Shown one piece after another: positions 33,066 to 45,529 of a stretch of 64,000 bases of DNA (its first letter is position 1; the number at the start of each line of letters is the position of its first letter). The position numbers and the translations under genes are program-made. The DNA is from Xiphophorus maculatus. Lineage: Eukaryota > Chordata > Actinopteri > Cyprinodontiformes > Poeciliidae. The notes under the pieces are model-generated. The model worked only from the letters and a program-made list of their open reading frames with translations. It searched no databases and was not told the origin of the DNA. The DNA lies in contig NC_036456.1 in assembly GCF_002775205.1 (NCBI RefSeq), positions 5,719,463 to 5,783,462 of the forward strand, written 5' to 3'.

Positions 33066-36000
33066 TCATACTGCTGTGAAAGCCAGCATCGACACGGTGA
33101 CCAGCAGAACTGTAGAGGAGACGACAAAAGAACAAAGAAATACATTTTTTGGGATATTTTTTACATTGATAGCTAGCAGGTTTAGAAAACTACTAAAACA
33201 TATGTGCTGCTCAAAGCCTTGGAAACACAACTCATCGAGGGGATTTGACACCTGGGCATCGAGGGGATTTGACACCTGGGCACATAGTCGCTAGAAATAA
33301 TTAGGACACTCTACGACGTATTCAGTTTCAGAAAGCAGAGTGATTTATTTACAGGTAAACATAAAAAGAGACCATGTTTTATTCAATCAAGAGATTCTTA
33401 AAATGTGAATGTTGGGTCACTATGTCTTCCATTTGATGGTCTTTGGTGAGATGCTTATTGTAACCATCCACCGGTCTCTGACTCCGGTCTGAGCGAAGCT
33501 TGCCTTCTCTATCAGCTGTGAGGTGTTTAAAGAGGCTCTATTGTCTTCAGCTCAATTCAGGTCAACATCCTGCAGCTTAATGGGATCACGTTGCAGGCTA
33601 CAGTTCTGCTTCATCAATTAGTTATGTTTCCACCAAGTAGTTTGTCTCTAATAAGAAATGCGGCAAGCATCTTTCAGAATACGAACTCGTGTAAAACAGT
33701 GTCCTGTTTTTATGTCTATTTTAATTTCAGTTAACTTTTTATCAAATGATAAGTGAAATAGACCTAGTTATTTCTTATCTTTTTAAGAGATATTGTTTTT
33801 GTCTGGAGAATTGCACATAAATGTCCAATGTTGCAGTGACAATGAAAATTCTATTCTATTGACAAAACATATCATTGTATAAATCTGCCTAGTTTATACA
33901 AAACAAATGGTAAGTCAACTGGAGGTCACCATAGTTTTGCATGTTACCACAGGCACTTTGACGCCTTTGAGTTTGGAGAGCCTCTTTCTCATCACCCTAA
34001 TCTTTAGCTCTGTCTTTGTTTCTCTGATTGATTTAAGTCGGGCGTCTGGCTGAACCTCTGCATACCAAATACTTTTGGAAGTCGCATATCAAACATAAAC
34101 AACCTTACTTTAATGTGTCATCTGACACATCAAAGCCCTACTTTCCACTGCCATCAGCTTACCTGGCAAGAATGACTGTGTGTGTGTGACCGGGTAAGCA
34201 GACGAAGTGCTGTTAGTGCTGTTGCTCAGCAAATTGGTGACGTTGGCGGTAGGGTCGGAGAGGCTTACGACAGGCGTTAGTACTTTGAAGCTTGCTGTTC
34301 CTGGCTGCCCAGAACCTAAGATAATGTGAAAGAAGATTTCTAACGTTAATACCAATGATTCATCAAGTTCTCTCTGGGCGACAGGAAAATTGTTCGAGTG
34401 CTGAGAGTGATTCCTTACTAGCATTGTAAGGTCCAGTTGTAATAGACATGGAGTAGCCTGCTGCTCGTGTCGTGTCAGGAAGAACAGCTGAAAATGTACA
34501 CTGGATTTTGCCTGAGTTGACTGATCCCCGCTCATTGCTTGAGTCCAGTGTCTGAAGAGAGAAACAGTTTAATTATAGTAAAAACAATGATGTCCATGCA
34601 AACCTTGTGCCGCACAAATTGATAAATATATCCACACATCTACTAGTCCTACAAAAGCTTAATTCACCTGTGTGAGATTTAGAACCAGATTATTGATGAA
34701 GCCAGTGAAGAAACGGACAGCACCTTTGTGGTTAGCGCAGAAATAGGCTCTGAGACTGGCAGTCTGTTGAAAAACATTACATTATTTTATTTTCCATCTT
34801 TTCAAACTAGAATATTGCTCTGGGTTAGATTTCATGGCATTTTATTCTAGGTTCCTAAAATATGCATTACCTCAGATGCAGCATTTGACAGACCAGCAGC
34901 AATGTAGCCGTCTGTCTGTCCTGAGAGCTCAAAGTTGTACGTTTGGCCACTTTGTTGCTTGGCAGAAACGAAATAGCAGGTTGAGGAAGAGGGATCACAC
35001 TTTGAGGGTTCAGCTGCACAGAGCTTTGAGGAGCCACATTCTTGTCGAGAAATACTGGCCTACAAAGGTGAAGGCATGAATTTTAAATATTGCACTGTAA
35101 TAATCTTACAATAAATCTCATATGTGATGACTTTCTTTTTTTCAAGGAGGTTATTTCTATTTCTTACCACTGCCGGGAGTGTGTTTGATGCTACTGTGGT
35201 TGCATTATTAGCCGGTGCCATGGTGGTTGCGTTGCTAGCTGGTGCCACGGTGGTTGCGTTGCTAGCTGGTGCTACTGTAGTTGCGTTGTTGGCTGATGCT
35301 ACTGTAGTTGCATTGCTGGCTGGTGCTACTGTAGTTGCGTTTTTGACTGGTGCTACTGCTGTTGCGTTGTTGGCTGGTACTGCTGTAGTTGCGTTGCTTG
35401 CTGGTGCTACTTTGGTTGCGTTGTTGGCTAGTGGTACTGTAGTTGCGTTGTTAGCTGGTGCTACGGTGGTTACGTTTTTACCTGGTGCTACTGAAGTTGC
35501 GTTGTTGGCTGGTGCTACTGTAGTTGCGTTGTTGGCTGGTGCTACTGTAGTTGAGTTTTTGGCTGGTGCTACTGTAGTTGCGTTGTTGGCTGGTGCTACT
35601 GAAGTTGCGTTGTTGGCTGGTGCTACTGAAGTTGCGTTGTTGGCTGGTGCTACTTTGGTTGCGTTGTTGGCTAGTGGCATAGTAGTTGCGTTGTTAGCTG
35701 GTGCTACTGTAGTTGCGTTTTTGGCTGGTGCTACTGTAGTTGTGTTGTTGGCCGGTGCTACTGTAGTTGCATTGCTTGCTGGTGCTACTTTGGTTGCGTT
35801 GTTGGCTAGTGGTACTGTAGTTGCGTTTTTGGCTGGTGCTAGTGTAGTTGCGTTGTTGGCCGGTGCTACTGTAGTTGTGTTGTTGGCCGGTGCTACTGTA
35901 GTTGCGTTTTTGGCAGGTGCTACTGTAGTTGCGTTGTTGGCTGGTGCTACTGTAGTTGCATTGCTTGCTGGTGCAACTTTGGTTGCGTTGTTGGCTGGTG

Positions 36001-37630
36001 CTACTGTGGTTGTGTTTTTGGCTGATGCTACTGTAGTTGCATTGCTGGCTGGTGCTACTGTAGTTGCGTTGTTAGCTGGTCCTACTATTGTTGCGTTGTT
36101 GGCTGGCGCTACTGCGGTTGCGTTGTTGGCTGGCGCTACTGTGGTTGCGTTTTTGGCAGGTACTACTGTAGTTGCGTTGTTAGCTGGTGCTACTGTGGTT
36201 GCGTTTTTGGCTGGTCCTACTGTTGTTGCGTTGTTAGCTGGTGCTACTGTGGTTGCGTTTTTGGCTGGTCCTACTGTTGTTGCGTTGCTGGCCGGCGCTA
36301 CTGTGGTTGCGTTTTTGGCTGGCGCTACTGTCGTTGTGTTGCTGGCTGGTGCTATTGTTGTTGCGTTGCTGGCCGGTGCTACTGCGGTTACGTGGTTGGC
36401 TAGTGTTACTGTGGTTGCATTGCTGGCTGGTGTTACTGCGGTTGCGTTGTTGGCCGGTGTTACTGCGGTTGCGTGGTTGGCTAGTGTTACTGTGGTTGCG
36501 TTGCTGGCCGGTGTTACTACGGTTGCGTTGTTGGCCGGTGTTACTGCGGTTGCGTGGTTGGCTAGTGTTACTGTGGTTGCATTGCTGGCTGGTGTTACTG
36601 CGGTTGCGTGGTTGGCTGGTGTTACTGCGGTTGCGTTGTTAGCTGGTGTTACTGCAGTTGTGTGGTTGGCTAGTGTTACTGTAGTTGCGTTGTTGGCTGG
36701 TGTTACTGCGGTTGTGTGGTTGGCTAGTGTTACTGTAGTTGCGTTGTTGGCTGGTGTTACTGCGGTTGCGTGGTTGGCTAGTGTTACTGTGGTTGCATTG
36801 CTGGCTGGTGTTACTGCGGTTGCGTTGTTAGCTGGTGTTGCTGCGGTTGCGTGGTTGGCTAGTGTTACTGTAGTTGCGTTGTTGGCTGGTGTTACTGTGG
36901 TTGCATTGCTGGCTGCTGCCACGGTGGTTGCGTTGTTGGCCGGTGTTACTGTGGTTGCATTGCTGGCTGGTGTTACTGCAGTTGCGTTGTTAGCTGGTGT
37001 TACTGCGGTTGCGTGGTTGGCTAGTGTTACTGTAGTTGCGTTGTTGGCTGGTGTTACTGCGGTTGCGTTGTTAGCTGGTGTTACTGCGGTTGTGTGGTTG
37101 GCTAGTGTTACTGTAGTTGCGTTGTTGGCTGGTGTTACTGCGGTTGCGTGGTTGGCTAGTGTTACTGTGGTTACATTGCTGGCTGGTGTTACTGTGGTTG
37201 CATTGCTGGCTGCTGCCACGGTGGTTGCGTTGTTGGCCTGTGTTACTGTGGTTGCGTGGTTGGCTAGTGTTACTGTGGTTGCATTGTTAGCTGGTGTTAC
37301 TGCGGTTGCGTTGTTAGCTGGTGTTACTGCGGTTGCATGGTTGGCTAGTGTTACTGTGGTTGCATTGCTGGCTGGTGTTACTGCGGTTGCGTTGTTAGCT
37401 GGTGTTACTGCGGTTGCATGGTTGGCTAGTGTTACTGTGGTTGCATTGCTGGCTGGTGTTACTGCGGTTGCGTTGTTGGCTAGTGTTACTGTGGTTGCAT
37501 TACTGGCTGGTGTTACTGCGGTTGCATTGCTGGCTGGTGCTACTGTTGTTGTATTACTCTGAGCATAGGTGGCCATAAATTCCAAGGACAGTGTCACCAA
37601 CAAAAAACTGAGGAGCAGTCGTTTATCCAT
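33066..37630 (-). CDS. Gene C: giant Asn-Ala-Thr repeat mucin with DOMON domain, probable GPI anchor
   Basis: Spliced CDS of about 1,025 residues. Exons (minus): 35168-37630, 34871-35059, 34668-34763, 34419-34551, 34163-34315, 33066-33109; all GT-AG, open frame. A signal peptide (MDKRLLLSFLLVTLSLEF) is followed by about 88 units of a 9-residue repeat of the type ANNATTVAP. Nearly every unit carries an N-A-T sequon and Thr pairs, so dense N- and O-glycosylation is expected. One zone is dominated by TLANHATAVTP units and the C-terminal zone by VAPANNATT units. Then come one DOMON (CGSSKLC, CDP, CYF, SGQTDGYIAAG, YFCAN, QCTF), an Asn/Ser/Thr linker and the GPI-type tail VLLVTVSMLAFTAV. The first coding exon exceeds 2.4 kb. 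Outside the repeat it is very close to gene D. Function is unknown. Confidence 0.87.
35195..37560 (-). repeat. 27-bp coding minisatellite, about 88 units
   Basis: A continuous 27-bp period keeps the reading frame over about 2.37 kb. The reverse strand is also open by chance because of the repeat composition. Units sort into local families, suggesting successive rounds of local amplification. Confidence 0.95.
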
Positions 37631-38429
37631 GCCTTCAGGAAAGGGAAAATAATTTAATTAAGCAATGCAAATACAAAATTAGCTTCAGTTAGATGTGAAA
37701 TGAGATTTTCTTTCAAGGTAAAAGTGTTTTAAATGGGTTATTTTTTTTTTAAATAAATCATCTTACTGACAATGTAAATTAAAAAAAGTCTGTAATTACT
37801 TTGAATGTCATTCTTAAAATGCATTTCTAAAGGTAATACAAGAGTAGTTTTAATCTAATGAACTTTGGTATCTTATAATCTCACACAATACATTCAATAT
37901 GTATGTATATATTATATCACACAAGGATTTTCTTTTTACTTATGGTTGATGTTGAATGAAACCATATAGTGTCTAACTGTGCGTACTATTTGTAAATCAC
38001 GGTGACAACAGAAACGACCCAAATGAACATGATCATCATCAAACTCTGATCTAGCGTTCATGATATGCTAGACAGCAACAGTCAGGAAAAGGTTTCAGAA
38101 TTTAAAGAAAAACCCAGAAACAACTTTAGTTGAAATTCAGGCCTCTTTAAAAAAACAGAGCAACTTTTTTCTTTCTTTAAAGTTACTCTTTTTAATGAGT
38201 AACTATGTAATGGTAATGGTACCTCATTACCACTGCATAGTAACTGGGTACTTGACGAAGAACGAGCTGCCTTGTTGAAGGTTGGCATTAATAAGCAAAA
38301 GCCACCAAGCACCAATACGCCAAACAGGAATTTTTGGCCACATTCATAAACATTACCTTTAGAGAGGCATCAACAAGGCCTGTGACGAAAGGCACATCAT
38401 TCCTACTGCGAATCAGAGGAGCATCTCTG

Positions 38430-40106
38430 ATATTTTGAGGGTGTGTGAGCTCCAGAGGCACAGCAAACTTGGTCAAAATGAATTTCAGGATGAATGCAGC
38501 ATGTTATCAGAAAATACTGGAGGAAATTTTTCACTCATCAGCCTGGAAGCTGAACATGAGTTGTACCTGAACAATCCAACACAACAACGATCCAAAAAGC
38601 ACAAGGCCAAGTGGAGCTGTCATTGGCTGCAGCAGAACAAAATGAAGGTTCTGGAGTGGCTAGGCCTGTGCGATAAACGGTAAATCGATTAATCGTAAGA
38701 TAAATTAAAACTATCTATGTCATTTTAATTATCGGCATTATCGTCTCTTCCGGCCGATGACACCGAATGAAAAAAGGCTCAACTCCGGTGCTCTCCACTG
38801 ACCCCCCCCCATCCTCATTTTACTTAGTGTAAAGCCCAGCGCACACCACAAGATCTTAGAGCTGTCAGCTGATTGTCGGCCCATTTTCAAAACCTGACAG
38901 ATCACACATTAGCCGACAGAAATCCTAGGTATAACGGTTCTATCGGTTCGTTCCTGCCGTGTGGTGTCCAATAATGGGCACAAAATAATGGCTACAAGTC
39001 CAGTTAACTAATTTATAACCAGGCATTAATCAATGCTTTACTACAATCTACCTGCAATGCATGTGGCTAGTGTCAGCGTAAAGTCCTGACTGAATGAAAA
39101 TCATTAGAACCTATTTACCTCACGTTAACGAAGAACAGCTGAAAAGTTACCGGGTTTATCAACTGCAGCAGCAATTTTGCTCCAACTCCTCCTCTTGTCA
39201 TTTCTATATTCTTTGCATGTTGAATAAACATTAATGTTGTTTCCACATATCATCTCCATGTCCGCTGGACTTCGGGTTCCGCCGTGTCAGCTGTTTGGGA
39301 TTCCCCTCCGTAATTTCCCCTCAGAAAACAAGGAGGAGAATCCTCGCTTTCTGATTGGCTACCTGTCACATTCAACAGGCTGCGTTAAAGCTGCCAGTCG
39401 GGAAAATCCCTGATTTAGATCGGACGAGGATCTACCTCGTCCGAGGTAGATCCTCGGACGAGGAAGATTGTAACACACCACACAATCTTAGAAAGACCAA
39501 CGTTTTAAGATTGTCTAAGGGGAAAAATAGGAGCAAAAAATCATGTAGTGTGAACTATTGCATCAGGTAGTCGATGTGCCCATTTTCTCTATTTAAATCT
39601 AATTATTACTGAAGGGCAACATAATATACAGACTTCATAATCTGCACTCTTTTGGTTGAATGCAGTGTTTATTTCCAGTTTGGCTTTATGTTGTTTAGTT
39701 TTTTTTTTCCAAGTGAGTTTTTTGTTAATGGAGACTGAGAATCCATTTTATTTTTGTTTTTGGTTATTTTGTTTATCAGTTCCAGTGTTTAGTGTTCTTT
39801 TGAAAATAAAGTGTATCTATCTTTGGCAGGAAATCGCATGCATTATTACGTCATTTCCATTAAATCAGTGTAAAAAGATCTTCGAACAATATTATCGTTT
39901 ATCGCAATAATTTTTGAGACAATTAATCGCTGAGCAAAATTTGCTATCGTGACAGGCCTAGGAGTGGCTATCTCTGTTTAATGACTTCACTGTCATTGAG
40001 CCACTCTGGGGAAAGCTCAAACATTCAGCTCATGCCAGACAGTCCAGGAATTTACTGGAGCTGGAGGCTTTTTGCAAAGAACGAGCAATTTTAACATCAG
40101 AGTAAT
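38430..40106 (+). pseudogene. Degenerate Tc1 transposase, split by a hAT element
   Basis: Short frames keep the C-terminal part of a Tc1-family transposase: KMKVLEW, IEPLWGKLK and ARQSRNLLELEAFCKE. Frameshifts and substitutions break it, and the DNDPKH-like catalytic region is eroded (LNNPTQQRSKKHKAKW). A hAT element (38661-39960) splits it. It lies in intron 1 of gene C. The uninterrupted paralogue is at 48751-49118. Confidence 0.75.
38661..39960. mobile_element. hAT element inside the Tc1 remnant
   Basis: 1,300 bp with TAGGCCTGTGCGATAAAC and ...GTGACAGGCCTA ends and the perfect 8-bp TSD GGAGTGGC (38653-38660, 39961-39968). The paralogous segment at about 48,976-48,983 reads straight through as GGAGTGGC, an empty site. 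It has no transposase. A palindrome with GAGGATCTACCTCG arms lies near 39,426-39,455. Confidence 0.93.
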
Positions 40107-40371
40107 GGTTTTGTAGAATCTACCACAACAGATTCCAAGCAGTCATTGATGTTAAAGGAGGGAAAGCATGGTGTTAGGAATTGAGTTATGTTAACTTTTC
40201 ATCAAGGTCATATGGGTTGTTTCTGTTGAGTTTAGGATTTAATGTAGTAAACACAACTGTTTGACAGTAAACCTCACACCCATCCACTAACAACGAGTGA
40301 AAAGAAAGTTTTTGTGCCATATATAAAAAATCTATTCCATAAAATCTACCTGTCTTTATATACTATATATA

Positions 40372-40979
40372 CAGTGAACCCTCGTTTTTTGCGGGGGTTG
40401 CGTTCTGAAAAGAACCTGTGATAATTGAAATCTGTGAAGTAGTTACCTTTATTTTTTATAATTATTATACAGCATAATTAAATACTCTACATCGAAACCA
40501 AAGAACGAAACCTGTATTGAGGCCCAAGCAGGTTTTTTTTTTAACAAATATACCACTTTATTTCTAATAACTACAGTGAAATAATCATTTAATCACCAAT
40601 ATGAAGTACAGTAGGACAAATTGTCACTGGCGTATTTCACTGTTCCTCTGACTGTGACGCTGCGGCCTGACTCCCTTCTCTAGGGGCTTCCTCTTCTGAA
40701 GCTGGTGGTGCAGGTGTGTTTTTTCGAGAGAAGAACATAGTTATCGGTAGTTGTTGTCGCTCTTTATTTCTTCTGGGCAAAAACATTTACCAAAATTTGT
40801 CAAGCTGTTCTATGTATATTTTAATACCGTAATGTTATTGGGACACAGGTAGTGAAGAAGCGCGGAGACGGTTTAGAAAATAAGGACGCAGAACACAATG
40901 CACTGTGATAAACAACTGCACAAAAAAATCAGCGAAGCACCGAGGCCGTGGAAGGCCTCGCTATAGCGATGGTTCACTG
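40372..40979. mobile_element. Mariner/pogo-type MITE
   Basis: 608 bp, from CAGTGAACCCTCGTTTTTTGC to ...GCGATGGTTCACTG, flanked by TA. The terminal sequence is typical of Tigger/pogo-like elements. It has no transposase. The paralogous site near 49,370-49,436 lacks it. Confidence 0.8.
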
Positions 40980-41243
40980 TATTTATATGTATAGACACAC
41001 AAGATTAGTGCAACTCAGAAAACAATGTATGAAAAAGAAAATAAATAAGTTAATAAATAATGAATTCTTACTCTTTCATATGCCTTAAGAATTTCAAGTG
41101 ACCGGTTGAGTAAACGTCTTTATACATTTAAAAGTGTTTAACAGTTCTACCTCTTTATATGATTGAAAAAGTCTTTTTGTAAAATAATAATTGAGTAATA
41201 TGAAAACTCTTTCAAAACAGACAGTGGTTGCTCTTCTACCTAC

Positions 41244-41393
41244 CTGTAGACTTTATTCTCCTTAATTCAAAAGGTAAGTCCTTGAACAGATGTAGTTTTA
41301 TTCCCAGGTATGATTGGCAGGTGGCCTGTGTCCAATATCCTCTGATTTCCAGGTGAATATGTGATTCCTCTTTACTCTGGACCACTATTTAAG
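41244..41393 (-). promoter_or_regulatory. Gene C promoter and non-coding first exon
   Basis: TATA-like CTTAAATAG at 41385-41393 (minus); donor GTCTACAG|GTAGGTAG ends the exon at 41244. The block is nearly identical to the gene D promoter. Intron 1 runs to the acceptor before 37632. Confidence 0.65.
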
Positions 41394-41876
41394 TCTTGCA
41401 TAGAGGGAGGAGACACTACAATAAACCTTGAGGGGAGTGAAAGGAACTGTTACAGGTGTGGTAAGTTGCATGGTGAGTTTACTTGTTTAAAGGTCTTAAA
41501 GATAGGTTTATGTCAAAGATTTGACTAGGAAAACATGTAGTCTTTCTTTGTTCATGTATGATTACGCAGGCATGAGGATGTCTCATATTTCTAAAGCACA
41601 CCCTGTCTTTGTAGAATTCTAACCTCAAAAAAATCTATATTTCTTTCTTCTATTGTCTAAGCGTCATTCAAAGTATGCAGAGCAACACACCAGATTAGAT
41701 CATGGAAATGACAGTGAAGTCATTTGTTCAGCATAGATTAAGTGAACATTTAGGAACTCCCTCAAAACCATAGAGCTGCACAAAAGTATGTAACATCTTG
41801 GAATGTAAAGGGGACGTCACCTAAAAGATATGTGTATATCAAATTAGGAGTTGACGGAATATGGCTATATCAAGAC

Positions 41877-43057
41877 TAGGGCTGAAACGATTCCTCGAAT
41901 GATTTGAGTACCTCGATTATTAAAATTCCACGAGGGAAATTTACCTGCCTCGAAGCTTCGTTAATTTATGTTTGATTATTTAGCTCACCATGTTCCGGCC
42001 TGAACATTATTTGCGTTGCGCGTACCTCTGACTTCCGCCTCTGAGTTGTTGACGAATGTTAAGTGTTAGCGGCATAATGTCCAATTTTCAAGTTTGGCCC
42101 ATGGGGATTTTATTGTTTGATGATAATGCCCGGGTTTTCGTCATTTCTGGGGGACCAATGGACATCCTTAAAATGACTGGCGTGATGCCTGGAGCACGGC
42201 AGCCTTTCTCCTCCGGGAGCTGCTGGTTCAAAGCGAATGGCGGGAAGAGCGAGCGCTGCGGGAGGATTAATACAGGTGAGAGGATAGACTGAACACGGCG
42301 GACGGCTGAGTAGCTGATGCTTATAGTGTAAGTGTAGCTTTACGGATGAACCGCACAATAAATTTCATATCATCTCAACAAACGGGAGGCGGAAATCATC
42401 GTGGCGGTACATGGATGGTAGATGAGTTTCTGAGTGTGACGAACGAAGGTTCCGTAAATATCCCGTGTTGCTCCCCCCGTTCTTATGTTCGTCCCCTGGT
42501 CTACCGGTCGTCTTTCCCCCACTGACTTACGTTCGTCTGTTCCCTGGTCTATCTCCTCCCCTCCACCCCCATCTTACGTACATTCGCTCGCCTGCCCCCC
42601 ACAACCACAAGCCACCCCACTCCAGTCGACATTTCTCGTATTCTCAAAGCGTGACAGGTATGGGGCAAGGTGAGAGTTCATCTACTAAACTCACTGAAGA
42701 TGAATACATAAACCAAAAGTTGGAGTACAGACACTTTTTATAAGCATATTTGTGAGCCTGCCTCTTTATCATTAAATTGAATAGAATTTCAGATCTTTGT
42801 AAAACTTTTCTTCAGGTTAACTTAGAAAGTGAGCTATTATTGTTACAGGTTAGTTTTCTAAACTACAACAAAAGAAACTGCTAGGGAAGCTCAAAAACGA
42901 AAAACTGGACTGATATTGATATCCGATAGTAACACTGGTGTTATGCCAGATTTACCAATATTTGATTTTATAATTTTTTTTTTCCGATTACTCGATTAAT
43001 GGTAAGAATAATTGATAGATTACTCGATTAGTAAAATATTTGTTTACAACAGCCCTA
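41877..43057. mobile_element. hAT element, TAGGGCTG family
   Basis: 1,181 bp with TAGGGCTGAAACGATT and ...TTTACAACAGCCCTA ends and the 8-bp TSD ATCAAGAC / ATCAAGGC (one mismatch; 41869-41876, 43058-43065). No intact transposase. A truncated inverted relative lies at 31607-32480. Confidence 0.8.
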
Positions 43058-43065
43058 ATCAAGGC

Positions 43066-44127
43066 TCACTGCAGGAAAAAGACATCCAGAGCAGTCAGAC
43101 AGCAGGTGAAGCAACGCACAATTCCTAACACTCATCTGGATGAGCATCACTGTCAGAAAGCTAAGCAAAATAACGCGAAAAATAATTCAATTCATCGGGC
43201 TAGACACTGGGTTCTGCCGGTGGACCGCCGCGCTACTGAGACGTAATATTTCACAGATGTACCAACATTTGCGCTCAACCAGATAATGTTCTTTCACATC
43301 GGACGTCTCATTAAGGCTGCAGCATGTAAGTTTAAAAGAAAAAAGTTTTTACATATGTAGTAAAACATTCGCTATGTCCTATCATGAGATAGATAATCTG
43401 TGAAAGATAAATCAAGCTCCTTTGCCTCCTCAGTCCTTTTTAACTTGACATTATTTGTTTGAATGACATTTTTTATATTTTGGTAAACTTGTCAAATACA
43501 CTTAAAATAATGTACACAACCAAGTGCAGGCAAAATTAAACCTGCTAATAGATATACCTGCAGGCATCATTTAGTTAAGAAAATTAGGTGCTTTACCTAT
43601 AGCACAAGGTTAACTTAACCTGCTTTACAACTGAACCAGCTTCTTAGTATACCCTCCAGGACAGAAAATACAAAGTTTTTGTAAGCCTTAAGTTTTCCCT
43701 TCAAGTAAGGTCAGTGCTGAAAATGAGAAAAATAAATAGTACAGAAAATGCGGCCAACATGAAGAAAAAGAGCTGTTACGATTACTCTACTTCACAAATC
43801 AGTGAATCAGTCAATGCTACAGTCAGTAGGTGGTGCACACAACTGGTCATTATGCAAAAGAAAAAAGAATTGGGAGGGAAATGCAGCTTATTGGCATCTG
43901 TAAACCTGGTTTTGAACTTGCATGCCTTTCCTATATTCGTTAAATTTAGTCTAAATTGCTATCGCTATGGCTTCTGTCCCCCTTGAACAGAGGAGTCTAG
44001 GTCGCCTGCTACAGTCAACATTAAGCCTAAGCTAAATACACCACGTGTGGAACTGAAACAATGCCAAACAAAGTTCATTTATGGTCAACGTTTCACAATA
44101 CAATAGTGTCTAGTGACCAAGCTATAG
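43066..44127. other. Unassigned region left of the Tol2-like fragment
   Basis: No gene recognised. It may be the remnant interior of the Tol2-like element or unrelated DNA; a matching left terminus was not found. Confidence 0.4.
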
Positions 44128-44762
44128 TTACTGAAACAGGAGGATTATAACCATTTCATAAGACGTTACCTCGATGTGTTTCTTCAAGTTGGACGGGGAG
44201 TTTTTGTAAGATAGAATTTCCACATCTTCGGGCAGGAATAACATAAACTGCATGCGGTACGACGAATCTTTAACACCCACGAAAGAGTATATTGTGTTTA
44301 AATAAGGCCATGGGCTCTCATCACCAGCTGGTGGTTCCCCTGGAGCCGTGTCCGACGTAGTTGCAGTCGCTGTGGTCTCCGTCTCCTCCTCCATGTGGCT
44401 GCTGCCGATTGCGAGACTTGCTTTGTGTTTAATGGGAGAAGCGAAACAGGTGTATCCTATTGGTGGTGATTAACAAGCCCAGGCAAGCAGGCTACCGACT
44501 TTGTTCGGTAGCCTGCTTGTTGCTTGCTAATCAGTAGGTGGGATCAAAACACTTCGTTTCTCTCTCTCGCTTTTTTGTAACGAGTAACTAAACCACACAT
44601 TGAAAATGTATCGGAGTAAAAGTACGCAATTAAGTTCGGAAATATAGTGAAGTAAAAGTGAAAGTTATCAAAAATTTTCAGACTCGAGGAAAGTATGAAG
44701 TACTCCAAAATATACTTAAGTAAAGTAGTGAAGGATTTTTACTTCGTTACTATACAACGCTG
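44128..44762 (-). mobile_element. Tol2-like hAT fragment with transposase exon 1
   Basis: On minus it starts CAGCGTTGTATAGTAACGAAG followed by TACTTTACTTAAGTAT-type repeats, as in Tol2-like ends. One exon follows (44170-44394, donor CATCGAG|GTAACG) encoding 75 residues with SPWPYLNTIYSFVGV and SPSNLKKHIE, the N-terminal BED-type zinc finger of Tol2-like transposases. Both expected finger cysteines are Phe here (MQFMLFLP), and no later exons were found. A perfect 15-bp-arm hairpin (CAAGCAGGCTACCGA, 44484-44498 and 44505-44519) lies between the terminus and the exon. Confidence 0.75.
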
Positions 44763-44856
44763 GAAAATTCAATAGAAGTGGAAAATGTCTAAAGAAAGTG
44801 CTGGGCTACAAGTAGAATAAAAAGGCTGGACCAAGTGATTCCTTCAGGAAGATGTA

Positions 44857-44862
44857 TTTATT
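44857..44862 (-). terminator. Polyadenylation signal, gene D
   Basis: AATAAA on minus about 670 nt beyond the stop codon, in the same context as gene E. Confidence 0.7.
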
Positions 44863-45529
44863 TCAGTTTGAATAATTAAGTTGACAAAGTATTTTATTAA
44901 AAATATATATTAAAATATTCAATTTGTGCATATTTTTCAATCACCTTCAACATGTATTACCACATTTAACATCTTAATTGTTTTAACATTCATTCACATC
45001 AGCCATTAAAGACTTCATAATCAAGGAACTGCTAAAATAATTAACACCATTATTACAACAAAGAACAATGCAGTGTCAAAAGAAATAAGAATTGAAGATT
45101 TCAACATGCACCAGTAAAATAGACTTCTAAAGTATAACCAGACCTTGAAACACAAATGCGGTCAAGCATGATGACATATTTTTGACTCTTGAAAAAAATC
45201 AGTTTTTCCTTCATTTGTAGAAAAGTTTTACATCACAGAGCAGAATTCCAGAAGTGTTGTGGGTAAATAGTTTTATAGAACTAAAGAGGAAGCATTTGAC
45301 ATAATTTCTCTTTTGATTCAGAATCACAAAGGGTTGTAAACTTGTCACCAAGCAACGGAGCAGAGGCTTGAGGAGTTGTTCTTAAAATAAAAAAACTGAG
45401 TCAGCACAAAATGGATCCTACCAAAGTAGGAAAATCTGTCCAAGACCTGCTCCATTTTTGATCTTAGTCGTCTGTGTTCATTGATAGAGACGTTACGGCC
45501 TTTTTCTAACATGGTGGAGATAAGTTGCT

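Noticed and set aside
35124-37562. Plus-strand open frame of 812 codons opposite the gene C repeat
   Set aside because: Shadow of the 27-bp repeat; the same reasoning applies, and its counterpart in gene D shrinks with the repeat.
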